A stretch of 58,323 bases of DNA from the NCBI GenBank assembly GCA_964506505.1, contig CAZDKY010000056.1:1-58323 (forward strand). Direction: 5' to 3'. A program made the translations under genes and the position numbers. Shown one piece after another: positions 8,527-16,421 of this stretch. Source of the stretch: M55B129 sp964506505. Lineage in GTDB: Bacteria; Bacillota; Dethiobacteria; DTU022. The notes beneath the pieces were generated by a model. It made no database searches. It worked only from the letters and a program-made list of their open reading frames with translations, and was not told where the DNA came from. Positions within the stretch are counted from its first letter, which is position 1; each line of letters begins with the position of its first letter.

Positions 8527-8709
8527 ATGAGTGATCAGAAAGGGGCGGATGGGTTCAGGATTATTCCTTTTGCTGTTTTCCTATCTGAACAAAGAATCGG
8601 AAAAAGAGTTGTGGATCCTCAAAAACCGGATCCGGCAACAGAGAGGACTCAGTTTATTTGTAGAGAATACAATAAATTAATCATGAAGTTTGCAGGGGAA
8701 GCGATATGA
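8527..8709 (+). CDS. Doubtful 60-residue ORF coupled to the methyltransferase
   Basis: An open frame of 60 codons whose TGA overlaps the next ATG as ATGA, the arrangement of translationally coupled genes. It has no clear ribosome binding site and no recognisable domain, and its composition (Arg, Pro and Lys rich) says little. It could be a real short protein, an upstream coupling ORF or chance. Confidence 0.2.
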   Translation: MSDQKGADGFRIIPFAVFLSEQRIGKRVVDPQKPDPATERTQFICREYNKLIMKFAGEAI

Positions 8710-9353
8710 TTCAGGTGCCCGAATCACAAATATGTCAGTTGTGTGGTAAACGTGCCGATTATTTTGCCCAAATCGGTGAAAAAAGATATTATCGATGTTG
8801 TAATTGTTGTTCCGTTTTACTTGATCCTGCAGCACATCCTTCAACGGCGGAAGAGAAGCTGCGTTATGATAAACATAAAAACAACATCGATGATCCAGGA
8901 TATCGAAATTTTGTCCGACCACTTGTGGAAGCGGTCGTGCAAGATTGTGCTGTTGAAAAAGAAGGTCTTGATTATGGCGCAGGGCCGGGGCCCGTTGCCG
9001 CCGCCATGCTGGGCGAAAAAGGTTACCGGGTAACACTTTACGATATTTTTTACCATCCTGATAAATCGGTGTTTAATAAAAGTTATGATTTTATAATTTG
9101 TTCCGAAGTAATAGAACATTTTCGTTTGCCGGCAGATGAATTCAGGAAACTGCGGCGGCTTCTCCGACCGGGTGGTTGGCTTTACTGCATGACGGAAATG
9201 TATACGGAGGGAATTGATTTCAAAAACTGGCCTTACAAAAATGATTCGACCCATCTATTTTTCTATCACCCACTTGCTTTTCAGTGGATAGAAAAGAATA
9301 TCGGTTTTACCAGCCTGTTTTTTAAAGGAAGGGTAATAATCTACAGGGGGTAA
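8706..9353 (+). CDS. Class I SAM-dependent methyltransferase with N-terminal Cys pairs
   Basis: 215 residues. The first 35 residues carry CQLCGK and CCNCC, a likely zinc-ribbon. Residues about 75-190 have the methyltransferase core: LDYGAGPGPVAAAM is the SAM-binding motif I, followed by VTLYD, DFIICSEVIEHF and LLRPGGWLYCMTEMY. This arrangement matches Methyltransf_23-type proteins that modify small molecules, sugars or surface polymers; the substrate is not evident. No ribosome binding site is obvious; translation may be coupled to the preceding frame by an ATGA overlap. Downstream to 9496 there is no gene. Confidence 0.75.
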   Translation: MIQVPESQICQLCGKRADYFAQIGEKRYYRCCNCCSVLLDPAAHPSTAEEKLRYDKHKNNIDDPGYRNFVRPLVEAVVQDCAVEKEGLDYGAGPGPVAAAMLGEKGYRVTLYDIFYHPDKSVFNKSYDFIICSEVIEHFRLPADEFRKLRRLLRPGGWLYCMTEMYTEGIDFKNWPYKNDSTHLFFYHPLAFQWIEKNIGFTSLFFKGRVIIYRG

Positions 9354-9496
9354 GAGAAAAGAGGATCCCTGAAAAGGTTGTTCCTGTCGGCAGAAAAGGA
9401 TTGGTCATTATAACGGAAGGAACATGTTTTAAAATGTGGAAAATAAATTATTATTGAAAATTAATCAAAACGGAGAGACCATAGAGGAGGTAGTTT

Positions 9497-10921
9497 TTGA
9501 CGCTGCTGAGAGCGATCATAGTCGAAGATTCTGAAGATGACTTGTTCCTGATGGTTCGAGTCCTGAAAAAGGGTGGTTTTGATGTTATCTACACCCGGGT
9601 TGATACAGTGGAAGATTTGCACAATGCCCTTCAGGATGATAAATGGCAGATTGTGATTTCAGATCATGCCATGCCCTTGTGCAGTGCCCCGGAAGCTCTG
9701 CAGGTATTAAAAAAAAGTGGCCGGGATTTGCCTTTTATTATTGTTTCGGGAACCATCGGTGAAGAGGTGGCTGTTGCAGCCATGAAGGCCGGGGCTCACG
9801 ATTACATAATGAAAGATAAAATGGCCCGACTGGCACCGGCCGTGGAACGGGAACTGCGCGATGCCGAGCTGCGCAAGCAGCACCGAAAGTATCAAAAGCA
9901 GCTTGAATTCCTATCACTTCATGATCAGCTGACCGGATTATATAACCGGGTTTACTTTGATAATGAAATGGGTCGGCTTGAATGCGGCCGCCAGTATCCG
10001 ATCATGTTTCTATCAGCCGATCTGAACGGGTTTAAATTAATAAACGACACGATGGGTCTAAAAGAAGGTGATCGGGTCCTGAAAGACTGCGCTGAAATAC
10101 TCAGCCGCCCGCTTCGAAAGGGCGATGTTCTGGCCCGGGTTGGGGGGGATGAATTTGCCGCTTTGCTGCCCGGGGCGGAGAATCTTAACGGCCCGGGTTT
10201 ATTAAACAATATTCGCTCAGCTGTTGATCAGCACAACCGTGAAAATAGCCGCCTGCCGTTTTCAGTTTCACTGGGTTATGCTGTTAGCAGCGATCCGGAT
10301 AAACCGCTTGCCGTTGCATATCAGGAAGCAGATAAAATGATGCGTTTGGATAAGCAGAATCAGACGGAAAGCGCCCGCAACCAGGTGGTAAATGCGTTGC
10401 TGGCTGCTCTCTTCGAGCGCGATTATATCGCTGGTGGACATGCGGAGAGATTGGAAAAACTTTGCCTGAAAATGGGTAAGGAAATCAGCCTGGAGCAGGA
10501 TCGTCTGACAGCACTTTCGCTGGTTGCCCAGGTTCATGACCTGGGTAAGGTGGGTATACCGGACAGCATTCTTTTCAAAAAGGGAGAACTGACTGATGAA
10601 GAATGGGCTATAATGCGCCAGCATCCTGAAAAAGGATACCGTATTGCCCAGACTTCCCCTGAACTTACTCATGTTGCCGATTTAATCCTGCGCCACCACG
10701 AGAAATGGGACGGCACCGGTTATCCCCTGGGCTTAAAGGGGAAAGAGATCCCCGTAGAATGCCGTATCCTGCTTATTGTTGACGCTTATGATGCGATGAC
10801 CAATGACCGCCCCTATCGACAGGCGATGTCTAAACAGGAGGCGATCAAAGAGCTGAAACGGAATGCCGGCACCCAGTTTGATCCCAACCTGATCGAAATA
10901 TTCCTTAAAATAATTGGCTAA
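9497..10921 (+). CDS. Response regulator with GGDEF and HD-GYP domains (c-di-GMP turnover)
   Basis: 474 residues starting at a TTG with GGAGG six bases upstream. Domains in order: a receiver (about 1-125; acidic pocket EDSEDD, phospho-acceptor Asp in VISDHAMP, Lys in MKAGAHDYIMKDK), a diguanylate cyclase (about 140-285) with intact RVGGDEF and an RKGD inhibitory site five residues before it, and a c-di-GMP phosphodiesterase (about 300-474) with VHDLGKVGIP and HHEKWDGTGYP. All three sites look active, so one protein could both make and degrade c-di-GMP under phosphorylation control. No histidine kinase is adjacent, so its partner is elsewhere. Confidence 0.92.
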   Translation: MTLLRAIIVEDSEDDLFLMVRVLKKGGFDVIYTRVDTVEDLHNALQDDKWQIVISDHAMPLCSAPEALQVLKKSGRDLPFIIVSGTIGEEVAVAAMKAGAHDYIMKDKMARLAPAVERELRDAELRKQHRKYQKQLEFLSLHDQLTGLYNRVYFDNEMGRLECGRQYPIMFLSADLNGFKLINDTMGLKEGDRVLKDCAEILSRPLRKGDVLARVGGDEFAALLPGAENLNGPGLLNNIRSAVDQHNRENSRLPFSVSLGYAVSSDPDKPLAVAYQEADKMMRLDKQNQTESARNQVVNALLAALFERDYIAGGHAERLEKLCLKMGKEISLEQDRLTALSLVAQVHDLGKVGIPDSILFKKGELTDEEWAIMRQHPEKGYRIAQTSPELTHVADLILRHHEKWDGTGYPLGLKGKEIPVECRILLIVDAYDAMTNDRPYRQAMSKQEAIKELKRNAGTQFDPNLIEIFLKIIG

Positions 10922-10930
10922 AAATAAGTG

Positions 10931-10961
10931 TTACCTGAATCCGCCGGGTGGTTTTAGGTAA
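10931..10961. terminator. Hairpin after the GGDEF/HD-GYP gene
   Basis: TTACCTGAATCC (10931-10942) pairs with GGTTTTAGGTAA (10950-10961) with one mismatch and one wobble. No T run follows, so it may be a weak or factor-dependent end. The remaining bases to 11234 hold no recognisable gene. Confidence 0.45.
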
Positions 10962-11234
10962 GTAAGCTGTGTCCCTTCGCCTATAGTTTAAAATGTGGTC
11001 CGGTAGTGTAAACTTTAACTAGGTTTGAAGTAAGTAATTTGTGGGCTCCACCTGTTGGCTGTTTTTTTAAAAAGCACTATACTATATGATTGTGCTACAT
11101 TTCAGCTAAATAGGAGACTAGTTAAATTTAAGATCCGTCACCGAAATAATTCCAGGTTTTTGCGCCTTGTTTTTTAACAATTCTCCTGATACAATAAGCC
11201 ATGCAGCCTTGTTTAAAGGGCTTTTCAGGCAAAT

Positions 11235-11328
11235 GGGAGTAGCTAGGTAACTGGTGTGCCTCCTGGACTTCAAATCCAGTGGCAGGGCAGCCCCCTGCGG
11301 TGGGTTCGATTCCCATCTACTCCCGCCA
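11235..11328 (+). tRNA. selC: tRNA-Sec (selenocysteine), anticodon TCA
   Basis: 94 bases including an encoded CCA at 11326-11328. The acceptor stem is 8 bp (GGGAGTAG with CTACTCCC), the T stem 5 bp, and there is a long extra arm (GCAGGG/CCCTGC stem), all hallmarks of bacterial tRNA-Sec. The anticodon stem CTGGA/TCCAG encloses the loop CTTCAAA, placing TCA at 11270-11272, which reads UGA. The organism therefore very probably decodes UGA as selenocysteine; a selenoprotein gene lies 8.7 kb downstream. selA, selB and selD are not in this window. Confidence 0.95.
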
Positions 11329-11429
11329 TTTTATTTAATCAAAAAGGATCGAGTGAATCAGAAAAGGGCTTCTTATTTTCGTTTTTGGGAATAACTAAAG
11401 GAATTTAATTTACCGTTTTAAGGGAGAAA

Positions 11430-11942
11430 ATGGAAATGAAAGAAAAAGAACAAGTGCTTGAAGAAGTTTACCAAAAAGGATTTATGTTCGAAAGGAATAA
11501 CCATGGTTGCGGACAGTGTACTGTAGCTGCAATTCAGGAATTATTTGATATCGATAATATCATATTTAAATCAGCAACAGCTTTTGCTGGAGCAATTGCT
11601 TCTGTTACAAACGGTTATTGCGGAACTTTCAACGGGGGAATTTTAATCCTGAATTATTTTTTTGGCAGGGAGAAGAAAGATTTTGAAAACCCTGATGCAA
11701 TGGAAAAAGCAAAAGAGCTTGTTAATATTTATAAAGATCAATTTTATCAGAAATTCGGCGGTTTTACCTGTGATCAGGTACAGACAAAAATAATGGGACG
11801 CTCGTTTAATAATGCAGATCCTGTAGAAAAAGAGCAATTTATTAAGGCCGGGGCATATGATGACAAATGCACAAATGTAGTAGGTACAGCTGCTTCCATA
11901 ATTGCAGAAATTTTGCTTGATCACGATATACCAATTAAATGA
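11430..11942 (+). CDS. C_GCAxxG_C_C family cysteine-rich protein
   Basis: 170 residues with spaced cysteines in the pattern of the C_GCAxxG_C_C family: HGCGQCTVAAIQE near residue 28, TNGYCGTFNGG near 60, FTCDQVQ near 112 and DDKCTNVVGTAAS near 148. The family is thought to be redox active and is often found near selenium, sulfur or oxidoreductase genes, but no function is established. An AAGGGAG precedes the ATG at 11430. The gene sits 100 bases after selC and marks the edge of an AT-rich, decayed stretch. Confidence 0.75.
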   Translation: MEMKEKEQVLEEVYQKGFMFERNNHGCGQCTVAAIQELFDIDNIIFKSATAFAGAIASVTNGYCGTFNGGILILNYFFGREKKDFENPDAMEKAKELVNIYKDQFYQKFGGFTCDQVQTKIMGRSFNNADPVEKEQFIKAGAYDDKCTNVVGTAASIIAEILLDHDIPIK

Positions 11943-11979
11943 ATATAATAACTTAATTTATTTGATTTGCATTGGTTCT

Positions 11980-12168
11980 GTTGCGCAGAAAAGGATAGAA
12001 CCAAAAATCCTGTCTATCCCCAGCGAAACTTTCCAAGCTCTGGTTAATGTCCCAAACAGGCAAGTTTTCGCTGATTTGCTTGACTATGCTATGATTCTGT
12101 TTCAGTTAGATACCGGCATCAGGCCCAAGGAAGCAATCATACTCACCATTGAGCAGCGTAATGATTGA
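11980..12168 (+). pseudogene. Tyrosine recombinase (phage integrase) fragment
   Basis: The frame reads SIPSETFQALVNVPNRQVFA, then LLDYAMILFQLDTGIRPKEA and a few more residues before TGA. The block L-D-T-G-I-R-P-K-E-A contains the first catalytic Arg region of XerC/D-like recombinases (TGxRxxE). The N-terminal SAM-like domain and the rest of the catalytic domain are missing, so it is a remnant. Its location about 650 bases after selC fits tRNA genes as integration sites, but no duplicated tRNA 3' end was seen. Confidence 0.5.
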
Positions 12169-12692
12169 AGGCAAAGCCCATGAGGTTTGTTATCTTGTGA
12201 AAAGACGTGAAGTTATCGGCTGGCTGGTTTACGAATAGGGCAAGGCCATGCCAGTTATGCCCGGAATGCTGGAAAAAGACCAAGTAAAGATTAGCAAGAC
12301 CCTGCTGGAAAGTGGGCTGTGCAGCGAAGGGGAAAAAGAACCTGGCTGTCTTTCCGTGGCTGACCCAAGGTGGTTATATGTGGCTGTTTTTATTTGTGGC
12401 CCCAAAAGGGTAACCAATATTACCTTGTGTTTCGCACCCGGTGACCCGGGCAAGCAGTTATGGAAGATATGGGCAGCAAGATAAGAGAAATATTTGGCCT
12501 TAAGACCATAAAATTGGATTACCCGGTGGAGCATTTCGAGTAAGACTGATTTTGTTGGCTTCTAAGCCATGCAGGCAAGCGGTCGTGGGTGATTGCTGAT
12601 TGCCTTCTCTTTTTCCCTTGGCCCAGCTGGAGTGAGGCGGGTGAACCTGATTTGGGTTAGACCTGATTATATAATCTGGCTTAGTCAATAGT
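12169..12692. other. Degenerate region, nothing recognised
   Basis: Short open frames on both strands, the longest about 100 codons on the minus strand, none with a ribosome site and recognisable sequence. The stretch lies between two integrase-like fragments and is probably decayed mobile DNA. Confidence 0.4.
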
Positions 12693-12722
12693 AACAGCCT
12701 GCCTATATGGCGGGCTGTTTTT
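12693..12722 (+). terminator. Intrinsic terminator
   Basis: AACAGCCTGCC at 12693-12703 pairs with GGCGGGCTGTT at 12709-12719 (one T-G wobble) around TATAT, followed by a T run. It would end transcripts of whatever occupied the upstream region. Confidence 0.8.
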
Positions 12723-12818
12723 AATTAAGCTTTTGAATGTACAAGGTTTAACGAACTGTATTGGATACAAGCCTTTCGCTGTAAGGTGGAGGGTTTAATT
12801 TTTGTATATGGGTTATAG

Positions 12819-12911
12819 ATCACTAGCAGACTTAACGTCACCAACATTTATGCTCGGCTGGCAGATAAGAACTATAAGAAAGTGCTTATCGGTTTTGATG
12901 TTGAGGTTTAA
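12819..12911 (+). pseudogene. Possible integrase C-terminal fragment
   Basis: A short frame reads VTNIYARLADKNYKKVL and a few more residues before TAA. It resembles the end of XerC/D-like recombinases, where the catalytic Tyr lies in a TxxYAHLxD-type motif. The match is short, so this is tentative. With the fragment at 11980 it could be the two ends of one decayed integrase gene. Confidence 0.3.
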
Positions 12912-13076
12912 GATATAAAATTATACTATTATATGTACTAAAATTACATAATAAGCAAGTGTAATTAGCCTAAAATAATACGTAAATATATCCATAAATA
13001 AGTACTATTGCAGGTAATTAAGCTAAATTAAGCCTAATATGTTTTACTATTGTCGAAAAAATGTGTTAAAAATGTA

Positions 13077-13105
13077 TTGTATAAATATTTATATTATGTT
13101 ATAGT
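13077..13105 (+). promoter_or_regulatory. Sigma-A-type promoter for the 13137 gene
   Basis: TTGTAT at 13077-13082, a 17-base spacer, and TATAGT at 13100-13105, about 31 bases before the ATG. Confidence 0.55.
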
Positions 13106-13136
13106 ATCAGTATAAAAATTGATAGGAGTGTATCAC

Positions 13137-13547
13137 ATGCCAATTGAATGGTTTGATGCAAGTAGGCCTTTACCCTCAGTTTCTATAGCACCGTATGGAC
13201 TTACTTTAAACAAATCTGCCGCAGAATTTTTAACAAACGCTAAGAGGGTAAGACTCGGAATTGACGCTTCGCAGAAAAAACTCTATATCAAGGCTGATGC
13301 TAATTCAGAAAATGGAACTCACGCTTTACCTGAAAATTTAAAAGGTAGAAAAACTGTTAGGATTTCATGCAAGGATTTTATTAAATATCTCGCTATAAAA
13401 ATGAATTTAACCATTGCAAATAGTGAAAAATATATGGCTACGTGGGATGAAGAAGAAAAATATATTATTGTAGATATAAATAATAAAATTAAACATAAGA
13501 AAAAAGAACAAATGAAATATCCCGGGGTTAAGCAAATGAAAGTTTAA
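13137..13547 (+). CDS. Hypothetical protein of about 136 residues
   Basis: Start ATG 13137 is chosen because AGGAG lies about ten bases upstream; a TTG at 13119 has no such site. The protein begins MPIEWFDASRPLPSVSIAPY, has an alternating strand pattern (VRLGID, KKLYIKAD, RKTVRISCKDFIKYLA, KYIIVDI) and a lysine-rich tail. I do not recognise a named family. Its promoter and ribosome site look intact, and the remains of a GHKL-type ATPase gene follow within 35 bases, so the two may have been a two-gene module on a mobile or defence island. Confidence 0.5.
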   Translation: MPIEWFDASRPLPSVSIAPYGLTLNKSAAEFLTNAKRVRLGIDASQKKLYIKADANSENGTHALPENLKGRKTVRISCKDFIKYLAIKMNLTIANSEKYMATWDEEEKYIIVDINNKIKHKKKEQMKYPGVKQMKV

Positions 13548-13579
13548 TTGCGGCTAAAAGGGTTTCTGAAGTAACAAAC

Positions 13580-13991
13580 ATGCTTAAAAAAATACAGGAG
13601 AAAAGTCGAGTGGTATGGCGACCAGTAGGTGATAGAGAAAATAATCTTGCTACCATTAATTAATGCAGGTAGTAATCCAGCATCCGTATTAATCGAGAAA
13701 ATAACAAATGCAATCGATGCTGTTTTGGAAAAGGAATGGATATTACGTGGAGAACCAACGAATTTAAGGTCACCTCGCTTAGCAAGCAACTTATTATTTT
13801 TGTATTATTTGAAAAACTATTTATATCTATATCTTCCAGCTAAAGCGCAAGGAGGATTCACCACGACAACGGCAACGAAAGAGAAGAAAAAACTAAACGG
13901 CGGTGTTATTGAGCTTTACTATCCAGGAGGTAAGAAGGATCACAAATATATCGGGTCATCAAAAAGAGTGGAAATTTTTATTCATGACTAA
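13580..13991 (+). pseudogene. Broken GHKL-type ATPase gene (N-terminal part)
   Basis: From ATG 13580 the frame reads a Lys-rich helix then SRVVWRPVGDRENNLATIN and stops at a TAA within a short repeat (ATTAATTAAT). The next frame resumes with NAGSNPASVLIEKITNAIDA and runs to 13991. The block E-K-I-T-N-A-I-D-A matches the ATP-binding N-box (ExxxNAxDA) of Hsp90/MutL/histidine-kinase ATPases. A four-base insertion (duplicated TAAT) would explain the frame change, and no G-boxes follow before the stop. It is therefore read as a truncated, frameshifted gene. Confidence 0.5.
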
Positions 13992-14388
13992 AAAAATTTT
14001 TATTGGTCGGCAGAGTTTGCAAGAAGCTTGCTGCTCTTGTGAAAGCAATAGTCGACGATCTGAAAACACCCTTTGAGCAGGTGGTTGAGTAACTGGAATA
14101 CCGGGTGGTGGAGAAAGCCAAGACAGAAGAATTACAGGACATAAAGAACAAATATGTTAAAGCGGAACCTTTTTTTAAGAAGGAAGCGAAGCCTAAAATA
14201 TCGAAGAAAAACAACAAAAATCCAGCTACCAAGATCGGAGAATATCGATGTATGATATATAGGAGAAGGTTACTGGTGCTGTAATTGTAACCCAATTGTA
14301 GCCAAAGCCATCTTTGCCGAGAGACTTAAGAAGATCGGATATTTAAATATTCTCGATTACAATGAGTCTGTTTGTATATAAACTTGGG

Positions 14389-14468
14389 GAAGCTGTATAC
14401 CGAACGGAACGTACGGTTTTGTGGAAGGTAGGCTGACCATTTAAGGGTCAGCAACCCCCTATCCGATT
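14389..14468 (+). mobile_element. Group II intron remnant (domains V and VI)
   Basis: AAGCTGT near 14390 pairs with ACGGTTT near 14414 in a domain-V-like hairpin with an AGC triad and an ACGTACGGTT 3' strand, close to the bacterial consensus. It is followed by a domain-VI-like stem, GCTGACC (14432-14438) with GGGTCAGC (14445-14452), and the typical 3' end CCCCCTATCCGAT. No reverse transcriptase frame is left upstream. The stretch 13992-14388 carries only broken frames. Confidence 0.6.
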
Positions 14469-14499
14469 ACTAGCCAGACAGGGAAAGCAGGTGTGAAGG

Positions 14500-15390
14500 T
14501 TGGCCAGATTATCCCTGGTCCAGGTGGCCGATCATACATACTATATTCCTTCGCCGACCAATGTGGGGATCTATGTTGATGGAAATTCGGCTGTTTTAAT
14601 TGACAGCGGGAGCGACAAAGATGCAGGCCGGCAGATTTACAGGATTTTGAATGAACAGGGGTGGGAATTAAAGATGATTGTCAATACCCACTCCAATGCT
14701 GATCATATTGGAGGCAACGCTTTCCTGCAGCAAAAAACAGGATGCGCTGTAGCTGCGACGAAATATGAAGCGCCTTTTATAGAAAGCCCTTTTCTTGAGG
14801 CTGCTTTTGTTTACGGCGGTTATCCTTACCCTGAGCTGAACAGCAAGTTTTTGGTGGCCAAACCATCTAAGGTGACAGATGTTATTTATTCTTCCGGGCC
14901 AATAAAGAAAACGTCACTTGAGGCAGTGCCTCTTCCCGGTCACTTTTTTGAAATGATTGGTATTAAAACCCCCGACGGCATCTTTTTTTCTGCCGACAGC
15001 CTTTTCCCGGAAAAAATAATTATCAAGTATCATCTCGTTTTTTTATATGATCTGAAACAACACCTGCAAACTTTGGATAAGCTGGAGATACTGAAGGCTG
15101 ATCTTTATATCCCCGGCCATGGTGAGGTGCTCTATTCTCTTGAAAGTTTAATTGAAATTAACAGGGAGAAGGTTAAGGAAATAATAACTTTTCTGATCGC
15201 CGTCTGCCGTAAAAAGCTCACGTTCGATGAATTATTGGCCGAGATCTGCCTGCGGTACAACATCAGTCTGAATCCGACGCAGCATGTCCTGGTATCGAGC
15301 ACGATCCGATCATATCTTGCTTACCTTGTTTCTAATGGCCTGGTTCGCTATTATTTTGCAGGCGGTAGAATGATCTGGACAGACAGTTAG
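14500..15390 (+). CDS. MBL-fold metallo-hydrolase with C-terminal winged helix
   Basis: 296 residues, start TTG 14500 since no ATG or GTG fits. The beta-lactamase-fold metal motif reads NTHSNADHIGGN (residues about 66-77); the usual THxHxDH has Ser-Asn in place of x-His, which is a variant in a recognisable subgroup. Further ligands are in PLPGHFFEMIG, FFSADSLFP and YIPGHGEVL. The last 80 residues (FDELLAEICLRYN onward) look like the winged-helix C-terminal domain of LACTB2-type hydrolases. The substrate is unknown. It starts 30 bases after the intron remnant and is the first intact gene after the decayed region. Confidence 0.8.
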   Translation: MARLSLVQVADHTYYIPSPTNVGIYVDGNSAVLIDSGSDKDAGRQIYRILNEQGWELKMIVNTHSNADHIGGNAFLQQKTGCAVAATKYEAPFIESPFLEAAFVYGGYPYPELNSKFLVAKPSKVTDVIYSSGPIKKTSLEAVPLPGHFFEMIGIKTPDGIFFSADSLFPEKIIIKYHLVFLYDLKQHLQTLDKLEILKADLYIPGHGEVLYSLESLIEINREKVKEIITFLIAVCRKKLTFDELLAEICLRYNISLNPTQHVLVSSTIRSYLAYLVSNGLVRYYFAGGRMIWTDS

Positions 15391-15524
15391 TGACGGAGTT
15401 AACCTCGACAGGTGGTTTATAACTTCCCTGCCAGTTATGATCTTGTTTAGCCTCATGCCACAAACATTTTTTATTTGGAAAAATGAGAACCCATTTTTAT
15501 TTATAACCAAGGAGGTGCTTCAAA

Positions 15525-15635
15525 ATGGGAAAAGCCAGTGACGTAATAAGAAGTAAGTTTATTTATATCGTGGGGATGTTATTGATAATATTATTACTGC
15601 TGGCGCTGATTATTTTTACCCCTTTGATTTCATAG
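15525..15635 (+). CDS. Small single-pass membrane peptide (36 residues)
   Basis: AAGGAGGTG stands at a good distance before ATG 15525. The peptide begins MGKASDVIRSKFIY and continues with a hydrophobic segment (VGMLLIILLLLALIIFTPL) long enough to cross the membrane once, with positive charges on the N-terminal side. No family is recognised. The strong ribosome site and clean membrane segment argue for a real small protein. Confidence 0.6.
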   Translation: MGKASDVIRSKFIYIVGMLLIILLLLALIIFTPLIS

Positions 15636-15646
15636 AGGCTGTATGG

Positions 15647-15916
15647 GTGACATCAATAAACTGGGGGACGGGCAACATCAAACCAGCACATTATGACCTC
15701 CAGAGAACCCTACTGAGAGAGTACAGCATACCAACCTTTGTATGTTCCAATCAAAAGCTTGTTGATGAACTTAATAAAGCTATAGAAGCCGGGCGGCCAA
15801 GATTCCAGATAATGTTGAGGCACAAAGGATACATGTCGAATAACAATAATTTCTCTGATACCATAAAGTATGGTGGGAGCTACCCGGTAAAATTCATTGC
15901 TTACTATATCAATTAA
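15647..15916 (+). CDS. Hypothetical 89-residue protein
   Basis: Begins at GTG 15647, 12 bases after the small membrane peptide, with only a weak GAGG upstream. It is a soluble-looking protein with a plausible amphipathic helix (NQKLVDELNKAIEAG) and a Gly/Tyr-rich end. I recognise no family. It may be a fragment. Confidence 0.35.
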   Translation: MTSINWGTGNIKPAHYDLQRTLLREYSIPTFVCSNQKLVDELNKAIEAGRPRFQIMLRHKGYMSNNNNFSDTIKYGGSYPVKFIAYYIN

Positions 15917-16169
15917 ATAAGTTTAATATAATAAAAAAAGTGATTTTATCTTTTTCAGATGCCCCTGGTTTTTCCGGTAATTATTTATTTATTTGTATAA
16001 TATTATATATTGTACCAGTTCTTTTGAAGGTTTTTGGAATTGCGGCAGTGTATCATTTTTGATTTCAGAATAGATCCTTTGTTGTTATAATTTTTTAAAG
16101 CGGTGGTCTGGTAAGATTCTACCTAAATTTATAATTTATGAGGTTTTAAGCAGTTTTCTTTTAAATGAT

Positions 16170-16259
16170 TTAAAAAGATTCAACGTAAATTCCAAAGCTA
16201 AATGTTACATCGTCGTCCACTGTAGAAGTTACTTTGGGAATTTACTTAAAAAGATTCAA
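16170..16259. repeat. Small inverted-repeat element bracketed by 14-bp direct repeats
   Basis: Two identical copies of TTAAAAAGATTCAA (16170-16183 and 16246-16259) enclose a near-perfect inverted repeat, GTAAATTCCAAAG (16185-16197) and CTTTGGGAATTTAC (16232-16245). This is what a miniature inverted-repeat element with a target duplication would look like, though 14 bp is long. The rest of the gap 15917-16421 shows no gene. Confidence 0.45.
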
Positions 16260-16337
16260 TACAGACATCTTTAAAGTAGAACTTGTTTTGTTTTTCAACC
16301 GGTGCTAGAATAAAGTATCTTTGAGAAAGAAACACGG

Positions 16338-16362
16338 CGAGAAGGAATATCATTCCTTCTCG
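16338..16362 (+). terminator. Hairpin, probable terminator upstream of the MATE gene
   Basis: Perfect 11-bp stem CGAGAAGGAAT / ATTCCTTCTCG around ATC, followed by ATTTGTGT, a weak T-rich tail. It would isolate the MATE gene from upstream transcription. Confidence 0.6.
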
Positions 16363-16421
16363 ATTTGTGTGTACTCATTTACTGTTTTTCAATGTCTGCG
16401 GGTAGACTGAGAGTGAATGCG

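Noticed and set aside
11128..11316. Minus-strand frame of 62 codons across selC
   Set aside because: It overlaps the tRNA-Sec gene, has no ribosome site and is a chance frame.
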